A stretch of DNA of 64,000 nt from positions 964,907 to 1,028,906 of the forward strand of contig NZ_KB913029.1 in assembly GCF_000384115.1 (NCBI RefSeq), written 5' to 3'. Shown here in pieces: positions 1-8,681 of this stretch. The notes under the pieces were generated by a model. That model worked only from the letters and a program-made list of their open reading frames with translations, was not told the origin of the DNA and made no database searches. Numbering within the stretch: position 1 is the stretch's first letter; each line of letters begins with the position of its first letter. Made by a program: the position numbers and the translations under genes. This stretch comes from Sporichthya polymorpha DSM 43042 (GTDB lineage Bacteria > Actinomycetota > Actinomycetes > Sporichthyales > Sporichthyaceae).

Positions 1-1089
1 CTCTCGCGGATGAGCGAGCGCGAGATCGCGGACCTCGTCTTCCGGCCGGGCTTCTCCACCGCCGCGGCCGTGTCGAACATCTCCGGTCGCGGAGTCGGGA
101 TGGACGTCGTCCGCACGAACATCGAGAAGATCGGCGGCACCGTCGACCTCGCGTCCGAGATCGGCGTCGGCACCACGGTGCGCGTCCGCATCCCGCTGAC
201 GCTCGCGATCATCCCCGCGCTGGTCGTCGGCCAGGCCGGCGACACCTACGCGATCCCGCAGGCGAACCTGCTCGAGCTGGTGCGCCTGGAGGGCGAGGCC
301 GCGACCTCCGGCATCGAGCACGTCGCCGGTGCCCCGGTCTACCGGCTGCGCGGGACGCTGCTGCCGCTCGTCTACCTCGACGAGCAGCTCGGCCTGCCGG
401 CCCCGGCGGAACGCGAGGCGCTGAACATCGTCGTCCTCGCCGCGGACAACACGCACTTCGGCCTCGTGGTCGAGGAGATTCGCGACACCCAGGAGATCGT
501 GGTCCGCCCGCTGTCCCGCCAGATCAAGCACGTCGAGGCCTTCGCGGGCGCGACGATCACCGGCGACGGCAAGGTCGCGCTGATCCTCGACGTCGCCGGC
601 ATCGCGCAGCGTGCGACGCACCAGACGGTGGCCGCCACCGCCGCCCGTATGACCGAGACCGAACGCGGCCGCACCACCGAGACGACCCGCCTGCTGATCT
701 GCCAGGTCGGCGCCGACCGCCGCCTCGCGCTGCCGATGACCGACGTCGCGCGGCTGGAGGAGTTCGGCGTCGACCAGGTCGAGAAGGCCGGCAACGCCGA
801 CGTCGTGCAGTACCGCGGCGACCTGCTCCGCCTGGTCCACGTCGGGCCGCTGCTCGGGATGGGCTCGGCGAAGTCCGACGCGGAGACGTACTCGGTCGTC
901 GTCCACCGGCACGAGAACGACGCGGCCGTGGGTCTCGTCGTCGACAGCATCCTCGACGTGATCGAGGAGGAGGTCGTCCTCTCCGCCGTCGGCGCCCGCC
1001 GCGGCCTGGCCGGTTCCGCGGTCCTGCAGTCGCGGGTCACCGACATCGTCGACGTCCCGGCGCTCGTCGCCGCGACCCAGGAGAACTGA
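1..1089 (+). CDS. cheA: Chemotaxis histidine kinase CheA, C-terminal part (cut by window edge)
   Basis: The frame is open from base 1, so the start lies outside the window; 362 residues are visible. They begin inside the HATPase domain: the G2 box GRGVGMD is at visible residues 29-35 and is followed by the end of the ATPase fold (GVGTTVRVRIPLTLAI). Then come two successive CheW-like (P5) domains, about residues 68-205 and 220-358. CheA autophosphorylates and passes phosphate to CheY and CheB; the P5 domain docks CheW and receptors. Two P5 domains is a less common layout. The stop lies two bases before cheW, so the genes are co-transcribed. The phosphotransfer domain cannot be seen. Confidence 0.95.
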   Translation, partial: LSRMSEREIADLVFRPGFSTAAAVSNISGRGVGMDVVRTNIEKIGGTVDLASEIGVGTTVRVRIPLTLAIIPALVVGQAGDTYAIPQANLLELVRLEGEAATSGIEHVAGAPVYRLRGTLLPLVYLDEQLGLPAPAEREALNIVVLAADNTHFGLVVEEIRDTQEIVVRPLSRQIKHVEAFAGATITGDGKVALILDVAGIAQRATHQTVAATAARMTETERGRTTETTRLLICQVGADRRLALPMTDVARLEEFGVDQVEKAGNADVVQYRGDLLRLVHVGPLLGMGSAKSDAETYSVVVHRHENDAAVGLVVDSILDVIEEEVVLSAVGARRGLAGSAVLQSRVTDIVDVPALVAATQEN

Positions 1090-1091
1090 CC

Positions 1092-1544
1092 ATGAATCAG
1101 CCCCGTCAGCTCTGCACCTTCACCGTCGACGACCTCTACCTGGGCGTGGACGTCATGGAGGTGCAGGAGGTCATCCGCTACCAGGAGATGACCGCCGTGC
1201 CGCTCGCGCCCGAGGTCGTGCGCGGCTTGATCAACCTGCGCGGCCAGATCGTCACCGCCCTCGACCTGCGCCGGATGCTCGACCTCCCGCCGCTGGAGGG
1301 CGACGAGCTGCCGACCAACGTCGTCATCCGCGACGGTGCCGACGAGGCGGTCAGCCTGCTCGTCGACCAGATCGGCGACGTCGTCGACACCGACCCAGCC
1401 GACTTCGAGCCGCCCCCGCCGACCCTGTCCGGCCCCGCCCGCGACCTCGTGCTCGGCGCCTACAAACTCCCGCACGCGCTGCTCCTCGTGCTGGACACCG
1501 AACGCGTTCAGAACTCCCAGCGACCCGCCGCGGCGCGGGTCTGA
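1092..1544 (+). CDS. cheW: Chemotaxis coupling protein CheW
   Basis: This 150-residue protein is one CheW domain (about residues 5-140). It starts with CTFTVDDLYLGVDVMEVQEV and contains the RGLINLRGQIVTALDLR segment typical of the family. CheW is a cytoplasmic adaptor that joins chemoreceptors to the P5 domain of CheA. The ATG lies two bases after the cheA stop, which implies translational coupling, and the receptor gene follows 48 bases later. Length and sequence are standard, and no odd features were seen. Confidence 0.95.
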   Translation: MNQPRQLCTFTVDDLYLGVDVMEVQEVIRYQEMTAVPLAPEVVRGLINLRGQIVTALDLRRMLDLPPLEGDELPTNVVIRDGADEAVSLLVDQIGDVVDTDPADFEPPPPTLSGPARDLVLGAYKLPHALLLVLDTERVQNSQRPAAARV

Positions 1545-1592
1545 CCCTCCCTCATACCCCACCGCATTCGCCCGCCCTCCCGAGGAGAATCG

Positions 1593-3539
1593 ATGTCCAG
1601 CACCACCGCGAACAACCGGGCCCAGTCCGTGCCGGCTCCTGCCCGCGGCGGCCGCCCGGCTTCCGCCAAGGCCAAAGCCGCGAGCGCCGAGCTCGACCTC
1701 GCCTCGCTCCGCTCGGTGATCGACAACGTCCCGTCGCGCGTCATGCTCTGCGACCGCGACCTGGTCGTCCGCTACGTCAACAAGGCTTCGATGGAGGGGC
1801 TGAAGGAGCTCGAGGAGTTCCTCCCGATCTCGGCCGACGAGATCCTCGGCGCGAACATCGACATCTTCCACAAGAACCCGGCGTTCCAGCGCGGCATCCT
1901 CGCCTCGCCGGAGAATCTCCCGCGCAAGAACTACATCCAGGTCGGACCCCAGACCCTCGACCTCGCGGTGCAGCCGATCTTCGACGACAACGGCGTCTAC
2001 GTCGGCGCGATGGCGTCGTGGGAGAACGTCACCGAGCAGCTCGCCACCGAGGCCGCCCGCCGCGACGCCGAGATCGACGCCACCGCCGTCAACAAGGTCC
2101 TCACCGAGCTCGCCGCCGCGCGCAGCAACGACGAGGCCGTGCAGCTGGCGCTCGACTCGGTGCGTGAGGCCTACGGATGGGCGTACAGCTCGTTCTGGTC
2201 GCTCGACCCGGCCGACCAGTCGCTGAAGTTCGCGCAGGAGTCGGGCAACGCCGGCGAGGAGTTCGCCCGCGTCACCCGGACCGCCTCCTTCAAGGAGGGC
2301 GTCGGCCTCTCCGGTCGCGCGTGGAAGAACCGCGACCTGTTCTTCACCCCGGACATCGGCGAGATGACCGACTGCGTCCGCGCCCCGATCGCCCAGCGTG
2401 TGGGCGTGAAGTCCGGCGTCTGCTTCCCGATTCTCGTCGACGGTGACGTCGTCGGCACGATGGACTTCTTCATGCTCGAGACGCTCGAGCCGACCCCGCA
2501 GCGGCTCGACGCCCTGCGCAACGTCGGCCGTCTGGTCTCGCAGGCGATCGAGCGCATCCGCAAGGAGGAGGCCGACCGCGCCGCGGGCGAGGCGCTCCGC
2601 GCCCAGGTCGACCAGATGCTCGACGTCGTCTCCGCGGCCGCCGCCGGCGACCTGACCCGCGACATCACCGTCTCCGGGGACGACGCGATCGGGCAGATGG
2701 GCGAGGGCCTGTCCGCGTTCCTCGGCACGCTGCGCTCGTCGATGTCGGAGATCGGGCAGACCGCGCAGGCGCTGGCCGCCGCGGGCGAGGAGCTCTCCGC
2801 GGTGTCGGAGCAGATGATCTCCAACGCGACCTCCACGTCCTCGCAGGCCGAGTCGGCGTCGGGGATCTCGTCCGAGGTCGCCTCGAACATCGAAACGGTC
2901 GCGACCGCCGCCGAGCAGATGACGGCCTCCATCGCGGAGATCGCGCGCAACGCCTCCTCCGCGGCGGACGTCGCGGGGCAGGCCGTCGACGGCGCCGCAT
3001 CCGCCAACCGCACCGTGTCGAACCTCGGCGACTCGTCGCAGGAGATCGGCAAGGTCATCAAGGTCATCACCTCGATCGCGCAGCAGACCAACCTGCTCGC
3101 GCTCAACGCGACCATCGAGGCCGCGCGCGCCGGCGAGGCGGGCAAGGGCTTCGCGGTGGTGGCGAACGAGGTCAAGGAACTGGCCAAGGAGACGGCCCGG
3201 GCGACCGAGGACATCTCCGGGAAGATCGAGGCCATCCAGGCCGACACGACCTCCGCGGTCACCGCGATCGGTCAGATCTCCACGATCATCAACCAGATCT
3301 CGGACATCCAGAACACGATCTCCTCGGCCGTCGAGGAGCAGACCGCGACGACGAACGAGATCGCGCGCAGCGTCTCGTCCGCCGCCAGCGGCTCCGGCGA
3401 GATCTCCCGCAGCATCGGCACCGTCGCCGAGGCCGCCCAGAGCACCCGGCAGGGCGCCGAGGACAGCCAGCGCGCCGCCGCCGAGCTCGCGGCGATGGCT
3501 GCCGAGCTCCAGCGGCTCCTCGGTCAGTTCCAGTTCTGA
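1593..3539 (+). CDS. Soluble PAS-GAF methyl-accepting chemotaxis protein
   Basis: The protein has 648 residues and no transmembrane segment. Domains in order are a PAS sensor (about 35-150, starting [20 protein letters not shown]), a GAF domain (about 165-325), a HAMP-like linker (about 330-385) and an MCP signalling domain to the C terminus. The hairpin tip is recognisable ([19 protein letters not shown]). It should sense an intracellular signal, possibly through a PAS or GAF ligand, and drive CheA from a cytoplasmic array. The start has a good ribosome site, GAGGAG at 1582-1587. It is the only receptor in the window and sits between cheW and cheB. Its ligand cannot be inferred. Confidence 0.93.
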   Translation: MSSTTANNRAQSVPAPARGGRPASAKAKAASAELDLASLRSVIDNVPSRVMLCDRDLVVRYVNKASMEGLKELEEFLPISADEILGANIDIFHKNPAFQRGILASPENLPRKNYIQVGPQTLDLAVQPIFDDNGVYVGAMASWENVTEQLATEAARRDAEIDATAVNKVLTELAAARSNDEAVQLALDSVREAYGWAYSSFWSLDPADQSLKFAQESGNAGEEFARVTRTASFKEGVGLSGRAWKNRDLFFTPDIGEMTDCVRAPIAQRVGVKSGVCFPILVDGDVVGTMDFFMLETLEPTPQRLDALRNVGRLVSQAIERIRKEEADRAAGEALRAQVDQMLDVVSAAAAGDLTRDITVSGDDAIGQMGEGLSAFLGTLRSSMSEIGQTAQALAAAGEELSAVSEQMISNATSTSSQAESASGISSEVASNIETVATAAEQMTASIAEIARNASSAADVAGQAVDGAASANRTVSNLGDSSQEIGKVIKVITSIAQQTNLLALNATIEAARAGEAGKGFAVVANEVKELAKETARATEDISGKIEAIQADTTSAVTAIGQISTIINQISDIQNTISSAVEEQTATTNEIARSVSSAASGSGEISRSIGTVAEAAQSTRQGAEDSQRAAAELAAMAAELQRLLGQFQF

Positions 3540-3561
3540 GACCAGGCACCGATCCCCGGCC

Positions 3562-3590
3562 GTTGACAAGGGGTGACACCCCTTGTCAAC
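3562..3590. repeat. 29-nt perfect palindrome (family A, copy 1)
   Basis: The left arm GTTGACAAGGGGTG and right arm CACCCCTTGTCAAC are exact reverse complements around one central base. It fills the gap between the receptor gene and cheB, ending 31 bases before the cheB start. Closely related palindromes occur at 7681-7709 and in an array at 20290-20449. There is no U-tract, so it is not a classical intrinsic terminator. A protein-binding site or a REP-like dispersed element is more likely. Confidence 0.85.
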
Positions 3591-3621
3591 ACCCCCGCCC
3601 CTCTCCCGCAGGAGGAACCAC

Positions 3622-4752
3622 ATGCCACCGATCCGCGTCCTCGTGGTCGACGACACCGTCGTCGTCCGCCGGCTGGTCGCTGACGTGATCGCCGGGGCCG
3701 AGGGCATCGAGGTGGTCGGGACGGCGGCACACGGGCAGCTCGCCCTGGACCAGATCCCGGTCTGCAAACCCGACGTCGTCACCCTCGACGTCGAGATGCC
3801 GGTGATGGACGGGCTGACCACGCTCGCGGAGATCCGCAAGCGGTGGCCGAAGCTGCCGGTGATCATGTTCAGCACGCTCACCTCGCGCGGGGCGTCGGCG
3901 ACGCTCGACGCCCTCGCGCTGGGTGCGAACGACTACGTCACGAAGCCCACGGCGCTGCGGGACCGGGAGGCAGCGTTGGCCGCGGTGCGGTCCTCGCTGG
4001 TCCCGCTGCTCAAGCTGTGGGGCCGGGTCGGTGCCGCGGACGCTCGGCGGGCTGCCGCCGGGCCGACCGCGGCGCCGGCCCCGGACCTGACGGTCCTGCC
4101 CGCAACCCCCGCGCAGCGCCGGCCGGAGCTCGACGGCCGCCCGCCGCTGGGCGTCGTGATCGGCGTCTCGACGGGCGGCCCGGTGGCGCTGTCCACCGTG
4201 GTTCCGGCGCTGCCGGTCGACCTCGGCGTGCCCGTGGTGATCGTCCAGCACATGCCGCCGGTGTTCACCAAGCTGCTCGCTGAGCGGCTCGACGCGGCCA
4301 GCGCGCTCGACGTCGTCGAGGCGGCCGATCTGATGCCGCTGACGCCGGGCCGGGTCTACATCGCGGCCGGCGGCTTCCACCTCACGATGACAACGGTGCG
4401 GGGTATGCAGGTGCTGCGCCTCGATGACGGTCCGATGGAGAACTCCTGCAAGCCGGCCGTCGACGTGACGCTGCGTCACGCGAAGGCGTTGTGGGGTCCG
4501 CGGACCCTGACGGTGATCCTCACCGGCATGGGCAGCGACGGACTCGCCGGCGCGCGGGACCTCCGTGCCGCCGGCGGCCGCGTGATCGCCCAGGACGCGG
4601 AGACCTCGGTCGTCTGGGGCATGCCCGGCGCGGTGGCCAAGGCCGGCGTCGCCGACGCGGTGCTGCCGCTGGCCCGGATCGCGCCGACCATCGTCGACGC
4701 GGTGCGCGGCGCCAGACCCGCCGTCCCGACGGCCGCCGGGGGGATCAGATGA
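3622..4752 (+). CDS. cheB: Chemotaxis response regulator methylesterase CheB
   Basis: The protein has 376 residues. An N-terminal receiver domain (about 1-125) carries the acidic pair D10-D11, phospho-acceptor D56 (TLDVEMP) and K108. An alanine/proline-rich linker leads to the methylesterase domain (about 172-372) with Ser183 (GVSTGGP), His210 (VQHMPP) and Asp306 (GMGSDG) as the expected catalytic triad. It removes methyl groups from, or deamidates, receptor glutamates. I chose the ATG at 3622 because GGAGGA (3611-3616) precedes it and homology begins at residue 1; the frame is open upstream to 3583. It overlaps cheR by four bases (ATGA). Confidence 0.95.
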   Translation: MPPIRVLVVDDTVVVRRLVADVIAGAEGIEVVGTAAHGQLALDQIPVCKPDVVTLDVEMPVMDGLTTLAEIRKRWPKLPVIMFSTLTSRGASATLDALALGANDYVTKPTALRDREAALAAVRSSLVPLLKLWGRVGAADARRAAAGPTAAPAPDLTVLPATPAQRRPELDGRPPLGVVIGVSTGGPVALSTVVPALPVDLGVPVVIVQHMPPVFTKLLAERLDAASALDVVEAADLMPLTPGRVYIAAGGFHLTMTTVRGMQVLRLDDGPMENSCKPAVDVTLRHAKALWGPRTLTVILTGMGSDGLAGARDLRAAGGRVIAQDAETSVVWGMPGAVAKAGVADAVLPLARIAPTIVDAVRGARPAVPTAAGGIR

Positions 4753-5588
4753 CCTCCACCGTCACCGAGGCCACCGCCGCGGACCTGAAGATCGTCGCGC
4801 AGTTCGTCGAGGGCCGCTCGGCGATCCTCTGCCCGGAGGACAAGTACTACCTGTTCGAGGCGCGACTGCGTCCGGTCCTGCGCAAGCACGAGCTGCCCGG
4901 CCTGGCCGAGCTCGCCGCCGCGCTGCGCACGGGTCCGCCGCCGGCGCTGGCCGAGGCCGTCATCGAGGCGATGACCACGAACGAGACGTCGTGGTTCCGC
5001 GACGTACACCCGTTCGACGCGATCCGCACCGGCATCCTGCCGGAGCTGATCGCCGCCCGGCAGGGCACGAGGAAGCTTGCGGTCTGGAGCGCGGCGTGCT
5101 CGACGGGGCAGGAGCTCTACAGCCTCGCGATGATGCTCGACCTCCAGTTCCCCGAGATCGCGGGCTGGGACGTCGCGCTGCACGGCACCGACATCAACCT
5201 CGAGGTGGTCGGGCAGGCGAAGTCCGCACGCTACTCGGCACTCGAGGTCAACCGCGGGCTCCCGGCCCAGTACCTCGCGCGGTACTTCGAGCGGGAGGGC
5301 GCGTCCTACGTCCTCGCCGAGCGGATCCGGTCGCGGGCGACGTTCACCCAGCTCAACTTCGTCGGGCCGTGGCCGGTGCTCCCGCGCTTCGACCTCGTGC
5401 TCTGCCGCAACGTGCTCATCTACTTCGACATCGAGGTCCGGGCGCGGATCGTCCGCAAGATCCGCGACACCCTCGCCCCCGGGGGCTACCTCGTGCTCGG
5501 CAGCTCGGAGACGTCCATCGGAGACGTCGACGGCTTCACCCGCGTCGTGTTCGGGCGCACCACCGTCTACCGAAAGGAAGCCCGCTGA
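4749..5588 (+). CDS. cheR: Chemoreceptor glutamate methyltransferase CheR
   Basis: The protein has 279 residues, with a small N-terminal helical domain (about 1-80) and a SAM-dependent methyltransferase domain. The segment WSAACSTGQELYSLAM matches the CheR SAM-binding loop, and DLVLCRNVLIYFD matches its conserved C-terminal part. It methylates receptor glutamates using S-adenosylmethionine, opposing CheB. The ATG overlaps the cheB stop (ATGA) and its own stop overlaps the next start, so cheB-cheR-cheY are translationally coupled. The length is normal for CheR. Confidence 0.95.
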   Translation: MTSTVTEATAADLKIVAQFVEGRSAILCPEDKYYLFEARLRPVLRKHELPGLAELAAALRTGPPPALAEAVIEAMTTNETSWFRDVHPFDAIRTGILPELIAARQGTRKLAVWSAACSTGQELYSLAMMLDLQFPEIAGWDVALHGTDINLEVVGQAKSARYSALEVNRGLPAQYLARYFEREGASYVLAERIRSRATFTQLNFVGPWPVLPRFDLVLCRNVLIYFDIEVRARIVRKIRDTLAPGGYLVLGSSETSIGDVDGFTRVVFGRTTVYRKEAR

Positions 5589-5965
5589 TGCTGGCCATGG
5601 TCATCGACGACTCCCGGGCGATGCGCGCCATCCTCCGCCGGATCGTCACCGAACTCGGCTTCGAGTGCACCGAGGCCGGCGACGGCCAGGAGGCGCTCGA
5701 CAAGATGCGCGCCGGTGAGGTCCCCGAGCTCTGCCTCGTCGACTGGAACATGCCTGTCCTCGACGGGCTCTCGTTCATCCAGGCGGTCCGCGCGACCGCG
5801 GAGTGGCGCAACATCACGCTGATGATGGTCACCACCGAGGGCGAGCAGGCGCAGATCGTCCGTGCCCTCGCCGCCGGCGCGCACGAGTACGTCATCAAGC
5901 CGTTCACGCCGGACGCCATCGAGGACAAGCTTCAGCTGCTCGGGCTGGTGGGGGTGCGCGCATGA
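5588..5965 (+). CDS. cheY: CheY-type single-domain response regulator (first copy)
   Basis: The 125-residue protein is a receiver domain only. It has the acidic pair D7-D8, phospho-acceptor D52 (CLVDWNMP), the switch threonine in MMVTTEGE and the conserved lysine in YVIKPF. It should be phosphorylated by CheA. Its start overlaps the cheR stop (TGATG) and its end overlaps the next start (ATGA). A second CheY-like gene lies about 470 bases downstream, so one copy may act on the motor and the other as a phosphate sink or at another target. Which does which cannot be told from sequence. Confidence 0.93.
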   Translation: MLAMVIDDSRAMRAILRRIVTELGFECTEAGDGQEALDKMRAGEVPELCLVDWNMPVLDGLSFIQAVRATAEWRNITLMMVTTEGEQAQIVRALAAGAHEYVIKPFTPDAIEDKLQLLGLVGVRA

Positions 5966-6438
5966 GCGCACTGCTGCTCGCGTCCGACGAGCTGCGCGGT
6001 CTGGTCGACGACATCTGGACCTCGCTGTTCGAGACCCCGCTGGACCAGGACGCGCCGATGCCGGACGACCCGGTCACGGCCTTCGTCGACATCAGCGGCG
6101 GCTGGCAGGGCCGCGTCCTCGTCGCGACGACGACCGAGGGCGCGCTCGCGCTCGCCGCGCACATGCTCGCCGTGCCGGAGTCGATGGTCCGTGAGACCGA
6201 CCTCGCCGACGCGATCGGCGAGCTCGCGAACATCGTCGGCGGCTCGGTGAAGTCGTGCGTCGACGGGCAGTCGACGCTGTCGCTGCCGAACGTCTCGCGC
6301 TTCGCCCCCGGTGCGCCGGGGCCCGACGCGCTGCAGGTCCTCGCGACCTGGCACCACCACCCGCTGTGCATCCGGGTCGCACCCGCGCGCCCGTTGATCC
6401 CCGCCCGGCGAGCCAGTTCTGAAGGGAGCACGTCGTGA
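5962..6438 (+). CDS. CheX-like chemotaxis phosphatase domain protein
   Basis: This 158-residue protein contains GELANIVGG with E87 and N90 in the E-x-x-N arrangement used by CheX/CheC/FliY to hydrolyse CheY-phosphate. Pattern and length (about 155 residues) fit CheX. It lies between two cheY-like genes and overlaps both (ATGA at its start, GTGA at its end), consistent with acting on their products. No CheZ homologue is present in the window. The last 25 residues are variable, with no family match. The role follows from the motif and context and is not proven. Confidence 0.75.
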   Translation: MSALLLASDELRGLVDDIWTSLFETPLDQDAPMPDDPVTAFVDISGGWQGRVLVATTTEGALALAAHMLAVPESMVRETDLADAIGELANIVGGSVKSCVDGQSTLSLPNVSRFAPGAPGPDALQVLATWHHHPLCIRVAPARPLIPARRASSEGSTS

Positions 6439-6797
6439 AGGTCCTGATCGTCGACGACAGCCGGGTGATGCGCCAGATCGTGTCGCGCACCCTCCGGCAG
6501 GCCGGCTTCGACGACCTCGATCTGGTCGAGGCCGAGAACGGCCGGCAGGGCTGCGAGCAGGTGCGCGCCGAGCGTCCCGACCTCGTCCTGTCCGACTGGA
6601 ACATGCCGGAGATGAGCGGCATCGAGTTCCTGCGCAACCTCCGCAGCACCGGGGACCAGACTCCGTTCGGCTTCGTGACCAGTGAGGGCACCGCCGAGAT
6701 GCGCGAGACCGCGACCGCCGCCGGGGCCCTGTTCCTCGTCGCCAAGCCCTTCACGCCCGAGGCGTTCGCCGAGGTGCTCTCCCCGGTCCTCGGTTAG
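6435..6797 (+). CDS. cheY: CheY-type single-domain response regulator (second copy)
   Basis: The 120-residue receiver domain has D7-D8, phospho-acceptor D54 (LVLSDWNMPE), the switch threonine in GFVTSEG and lysine in FLVAKPFTP. The start is a GTG that overlaps the stop of the CheX-like gene, with GAAGGGA at 6421-6427 as ribosome site. It differs clearly from the first CheY copy in sequence but both keep all phosphorylation residues. It is the penultimate gene of the che operon and is followed by a second CheX-like protein. Confidence 0.93.
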   Translation: MKVLIVDDSRVMRQIVSRTLRQAGFDDLDLVEAENGRQGCEQVRAERPDLVLSDWNMPEMSGIEFLRNLRSTGDQTPFGFVTSEGTAEMRETATAAGALFLVAKPFTPEAFAEVLSPVLG

Positions 6798-6809
6798 GAG
6801 TTCGCGACA

Positions 6810-7295
6810 ATGGCCACCCTGGTTCTGCCCAGCCCGAAGGACGTCCGCGACCTCGTCGAGGGCCTGCTCGGGCGGGACGTCACGGTCTCCCCGGGCCGCC
6901 CGGTCGTCCCGACCGCCGACGTGCGGGCGGGCGTCGGCGTCTACGTCGACGACAACCTCACCCTCGCCGCCGCCGCGGCCGCGGACCTCCCGTTCTGCGC
7001 GTTCGCCGGCAGCGCCCTGGGCCTGATCCCGGTCGCCCACGCCGAGGGCGCGTCCGAGGAGGGCCTGACCCCGGCGATGTGGGAGAACTTCGCCGAGATC
7101 CTCAACGTCGGCGCGGCCCTGCTCAACCGCGACGGCGCCGCCCACCTGCGGCTGTACTCGACGACGTCCCCCGCGGAACTTCCCGCCAACGACGTCGGCG
7201 AGCTCCTCCGCGGGTTCGGCAACCGCATCGATCTGACGATCGACATCGCCGGCTACGGCTCCGGCTCGCTCTCGATCGTCCGCAAGCCGTTCTGA
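6810..7295 (+). CDS. Divergent CheX/CheC-like protein at the end of the che operon
   Basis: This 161-residue protein starts MATLVLPSPKDVRDLVEGLL and contains NFAEILNVGAALLN, in which E96 and N99 form an E-x-x-N pattern like that of CheX/CheC phosphatases. The rest shows no strong match, so the family call rests on this motif, the size and the position directly after a CheY gene (12-base gap, GGAG before the start). It could be a second CheY-P phosphatase or a catalytically inactive relative. It ends ten bases from the convergent csrA stop. Confidence 0.5.
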   Translation: MATLVLPSPKDVRDLVEGLLGRDVTVSPGRPVVPTADVRAGVGVYVDDNLTLAAAAAADLPFCAFAGSALGLIPVAHAEGASEEGLTPAMWENFAEILNVGAALLNRDGAAHLRLYSTTSPAELPANDVGELLRGFGNRIDLTIDIAGYGSGSLSIVRKPF

Positions 7296-7304
7296 CGCTC
7301 GGGG

Positions 7305-7550
7305 TCAGTCGTGCATCGGCGGCGGGATCTTGAGGTGCTTGCTCAGCTCCGCCTCGGCGGCGGGGTCGGCGCCGGCGGCCTCGCGGTTGGCCTGCTCCAG
7401 CGCCCGGTAGACCTCTTCGCGGTGGACCTTCACGTCCCGGGGCGCGTCGATCCCGATCCGGACCACGTCCCCACGCACCTCGAGCACCGTCACCACGATG
7501 TCCGAGCCGATCATCACGCTCTCGCCCTGGGAGCGACTCAGCACGAGCAC
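7305..7550 (-). CDS. csrA: Carbon storage regulator CsrA, translational repressor
   Basis: The 81-residue protein begins (V/M)LVLSRSQGESVMIG and continues IGIDAPRDVKVHREEVY, the diagnostic CsrA core with the RNA-binding arginine in VHREEVY. A C-terminal tail of about 20 residues is longer than in E. coli CsrA. CsrA binds A-N-GGA motifs in mRNA leaders and blocks translation; in Bacillus its flagellar target is flagellin and FliW titrates it. FliW and candidate sites in the fliC leader are both present here. The GTG at 7550 was chosen because CsrA homology begins there and a purine-rich GGAAGGGG lies upstream; the frame is open further upstream without similarity. Confidence 0.93.
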   Translation of the reverse strand: MLVLSRSQGESVMIGSDIVVTVLEVRGDVVRIGIDAPRDVKVHREEVYRALEQANREAAGADPAAEAELSKHLKIPPPMHD

Positions 7551-7630
7551 CCCTGGTCCCCTTCCCTGGGAGGCGGCGGCTCTTCCGTGCGCCGCGCCGT
7601 CTGTCCGTGAGCTTAGGGGACATTGCCCTG

Positions 7631-7674
7631 GCGTCCGACGATCTGGTCGCTGTTGCAGCCACTTCTTCGGACGC
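7631..7674. repeat. 44-nt hairpin repeat (family B, copy 1)
   Basis: The left arm GCGTCCGACGATCTGG pairs with CCACTTCTTCGGACGC at 13 of 16 positions across a 12-base loop (TCGCTGTTGCAG). The same arm, loop and total lengths recur at 22839, 54092, 59893 and 60212. It lies in the gap between the csrA start and the 3' end of the PfkB kinase gene, directly beside a family A palindrome. It may act as a bidirectional RNA hairpin at gene ends. Confidence 0.85.
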
Positions 7675-7680
7675 ATCGCT

Positions 7681-7709
7681 GTCAAGAAAGGGTGTCACCC
7701 TTTCTTGAC
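7681..7709. repeat. 29-nt palindrome (family A, copy 2)
   Basis: GTCAAGAAAGGGTG and CACCCTTTCTTGAC are perfect reverse complements around a single T. Architecture and the GGGTG-N-CACCC core match the palindromes at 3562 and 20290-20449. It overlaps the last codons and stop (7695-7697) of the PfkB kinase, so the repeat contributes the C-terminal VKKG residues. It is six bases from the family B hairpin. Confidence 0.85.
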
Positions 7710-8651
7710 GGGGAGGGGGCGGACCCGGTCGAGAACAGCCGCGAGGACGGGGGCGAGGGCGGCGGGATCGGGGTACGACTCCTGGCTCCCGTAGGCGGTG
7801 ACGGCGCAGGTGGAGGCGGCGACGGCGTAGGCCGCGGCGTCGAGGGTGGAGCGACCGCCGAGCAGGGCGACGGCCAGGGCGCCGGCGAAGGCGTCCCCGG
7901 CTCCGGTGGCGTCGACGACCTCCACCGCGGGCGCCTCGATCAGCGTCACCCCGTCGGCGGAGGCGGTGACACACCCACCGTCCGCGAGCTTGACGTGGAC
8001 GACGCCCGCGCCGCGCTCCCGCAGCGCCTCCGCGGCACGAGCCGCGTCCGCCGAGCCTGAGATCTTCACCCCGGTCAGCTCCGCCGCCTCGGAGTGATCG
8101 GGCGTCAGATGGTCGGTCAGCGCCAACAGCTCGTCGCTCACCCGCGACGGGGGCGCCGGGTCGAGCACCGTCACGAACCCCCGCTCCCGGGCCCCCTCCA
8201 ACGCCGCCCGGACCAGCGCGACAGGAATTTCGCAGTCGACGGTCACGACACTGCCGTCGGGGGCGGCGTCGACCTCGAGCGCGACCTTCGTCTCGTCCTC
8301 GCCCCACGCGTCGTTGGCGTTGGGCACCCGCAGGATCGTCTTCGCCCCGTCGGTGGGGACGACGATGCTCGCGTACCCGGTCGGGCCCGGCCGTCGGCGC
8401 ACGGCGCGCAGGTTCACGCCCGCGTTCTCGGGGCCCCGCAGCGCCTGGGCGGCGAGGTCGTCGTCCCCCACCCCGGCGAGCAACCGTGCCGGCGCCCCGA
8501 GGCGGGCGGCCAGCACCGCGCGGTTCCCGGCCTTGCCGCCCGAGGTCCGCAGCAGCGAGTGCGCGGCCAGGCTCCCCGGGCCGGCCGGCGAGCTCTCGGT
8601 CCGGACGACGAAGTCGGCGTTGACGCTGCCCAGCGCGAGAACGGCACCCAT
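7695..8651 (-). CDS. PfkB-family (ribokinase-like) sugar kinase
   Basis: The 318-residue protein has the ribokinase fold signature: LALGSVNADFVVR at the N terminus, SGGKAGNRAVLAARLGA for substrate binding, and the C-terminal DATGAGDAFAGALA anion-hole motif, whose last aspartate is the catalytic base. It should phosphorylate a sugar or nucleoside hydroxyl with ATP in the cytoplasm; the substrate is unknown. I chose the ATG at 8651 because a GGGGG tract precedes it; a GTG two codons upstream is possible. It is divergent from the shikimate-kinase-like gene and has no obvious link to motility, although it sits between csrA and fliW. Confidence 0.85.
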   Translation of the reverse strand: MGAVLALGSVNADFVVRTESSPAGPGSLAAHSLLRTSGGKAGNRAVLAARLGAPARLLAGVGDDDLAAQALRGPENAGVNLRAVRRRPGPTGYASIVVPTDGAKTILRVPNANDAWGEDETKVALEVDAAPDGSVVTVDCEIPVALVRAALEGARERGFVTVLDPAPPSRVSDELLALTDHLTPDHSEAAELTGVKISGSADAARAAEALRERGAGVVHVKLADGGCVTASADGVTLIEAPAVEVVDATGAGDAFAGALAVALLGGRSTLDAAAYAVAASTCAVTAYGSQESYPDPAALAPVLAAVLDRVRPLPVKKG

Positions 8652-8681
8652 GACCACCCCCTACCCGGGTAGCAGGAGGGA

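Noticed and set aside
3562..3590. Intrinsic terminator after the receptor gene
   Set aside because: There is no U-tract, the symmetry has a single-base centre that cannot form a proper loop without opening the stem, and related copies occur in other contexts; kept as a repeat instead.
372..3881. A very long open frame on the minus strand, antisense to the che genes
   Set aside because: Its translation is Arg/Asp/Gly-rich and low in complexity, as expected opposite a high-GC gene; the plus-strand frames carry clear CheA, CheW and receptor domains.
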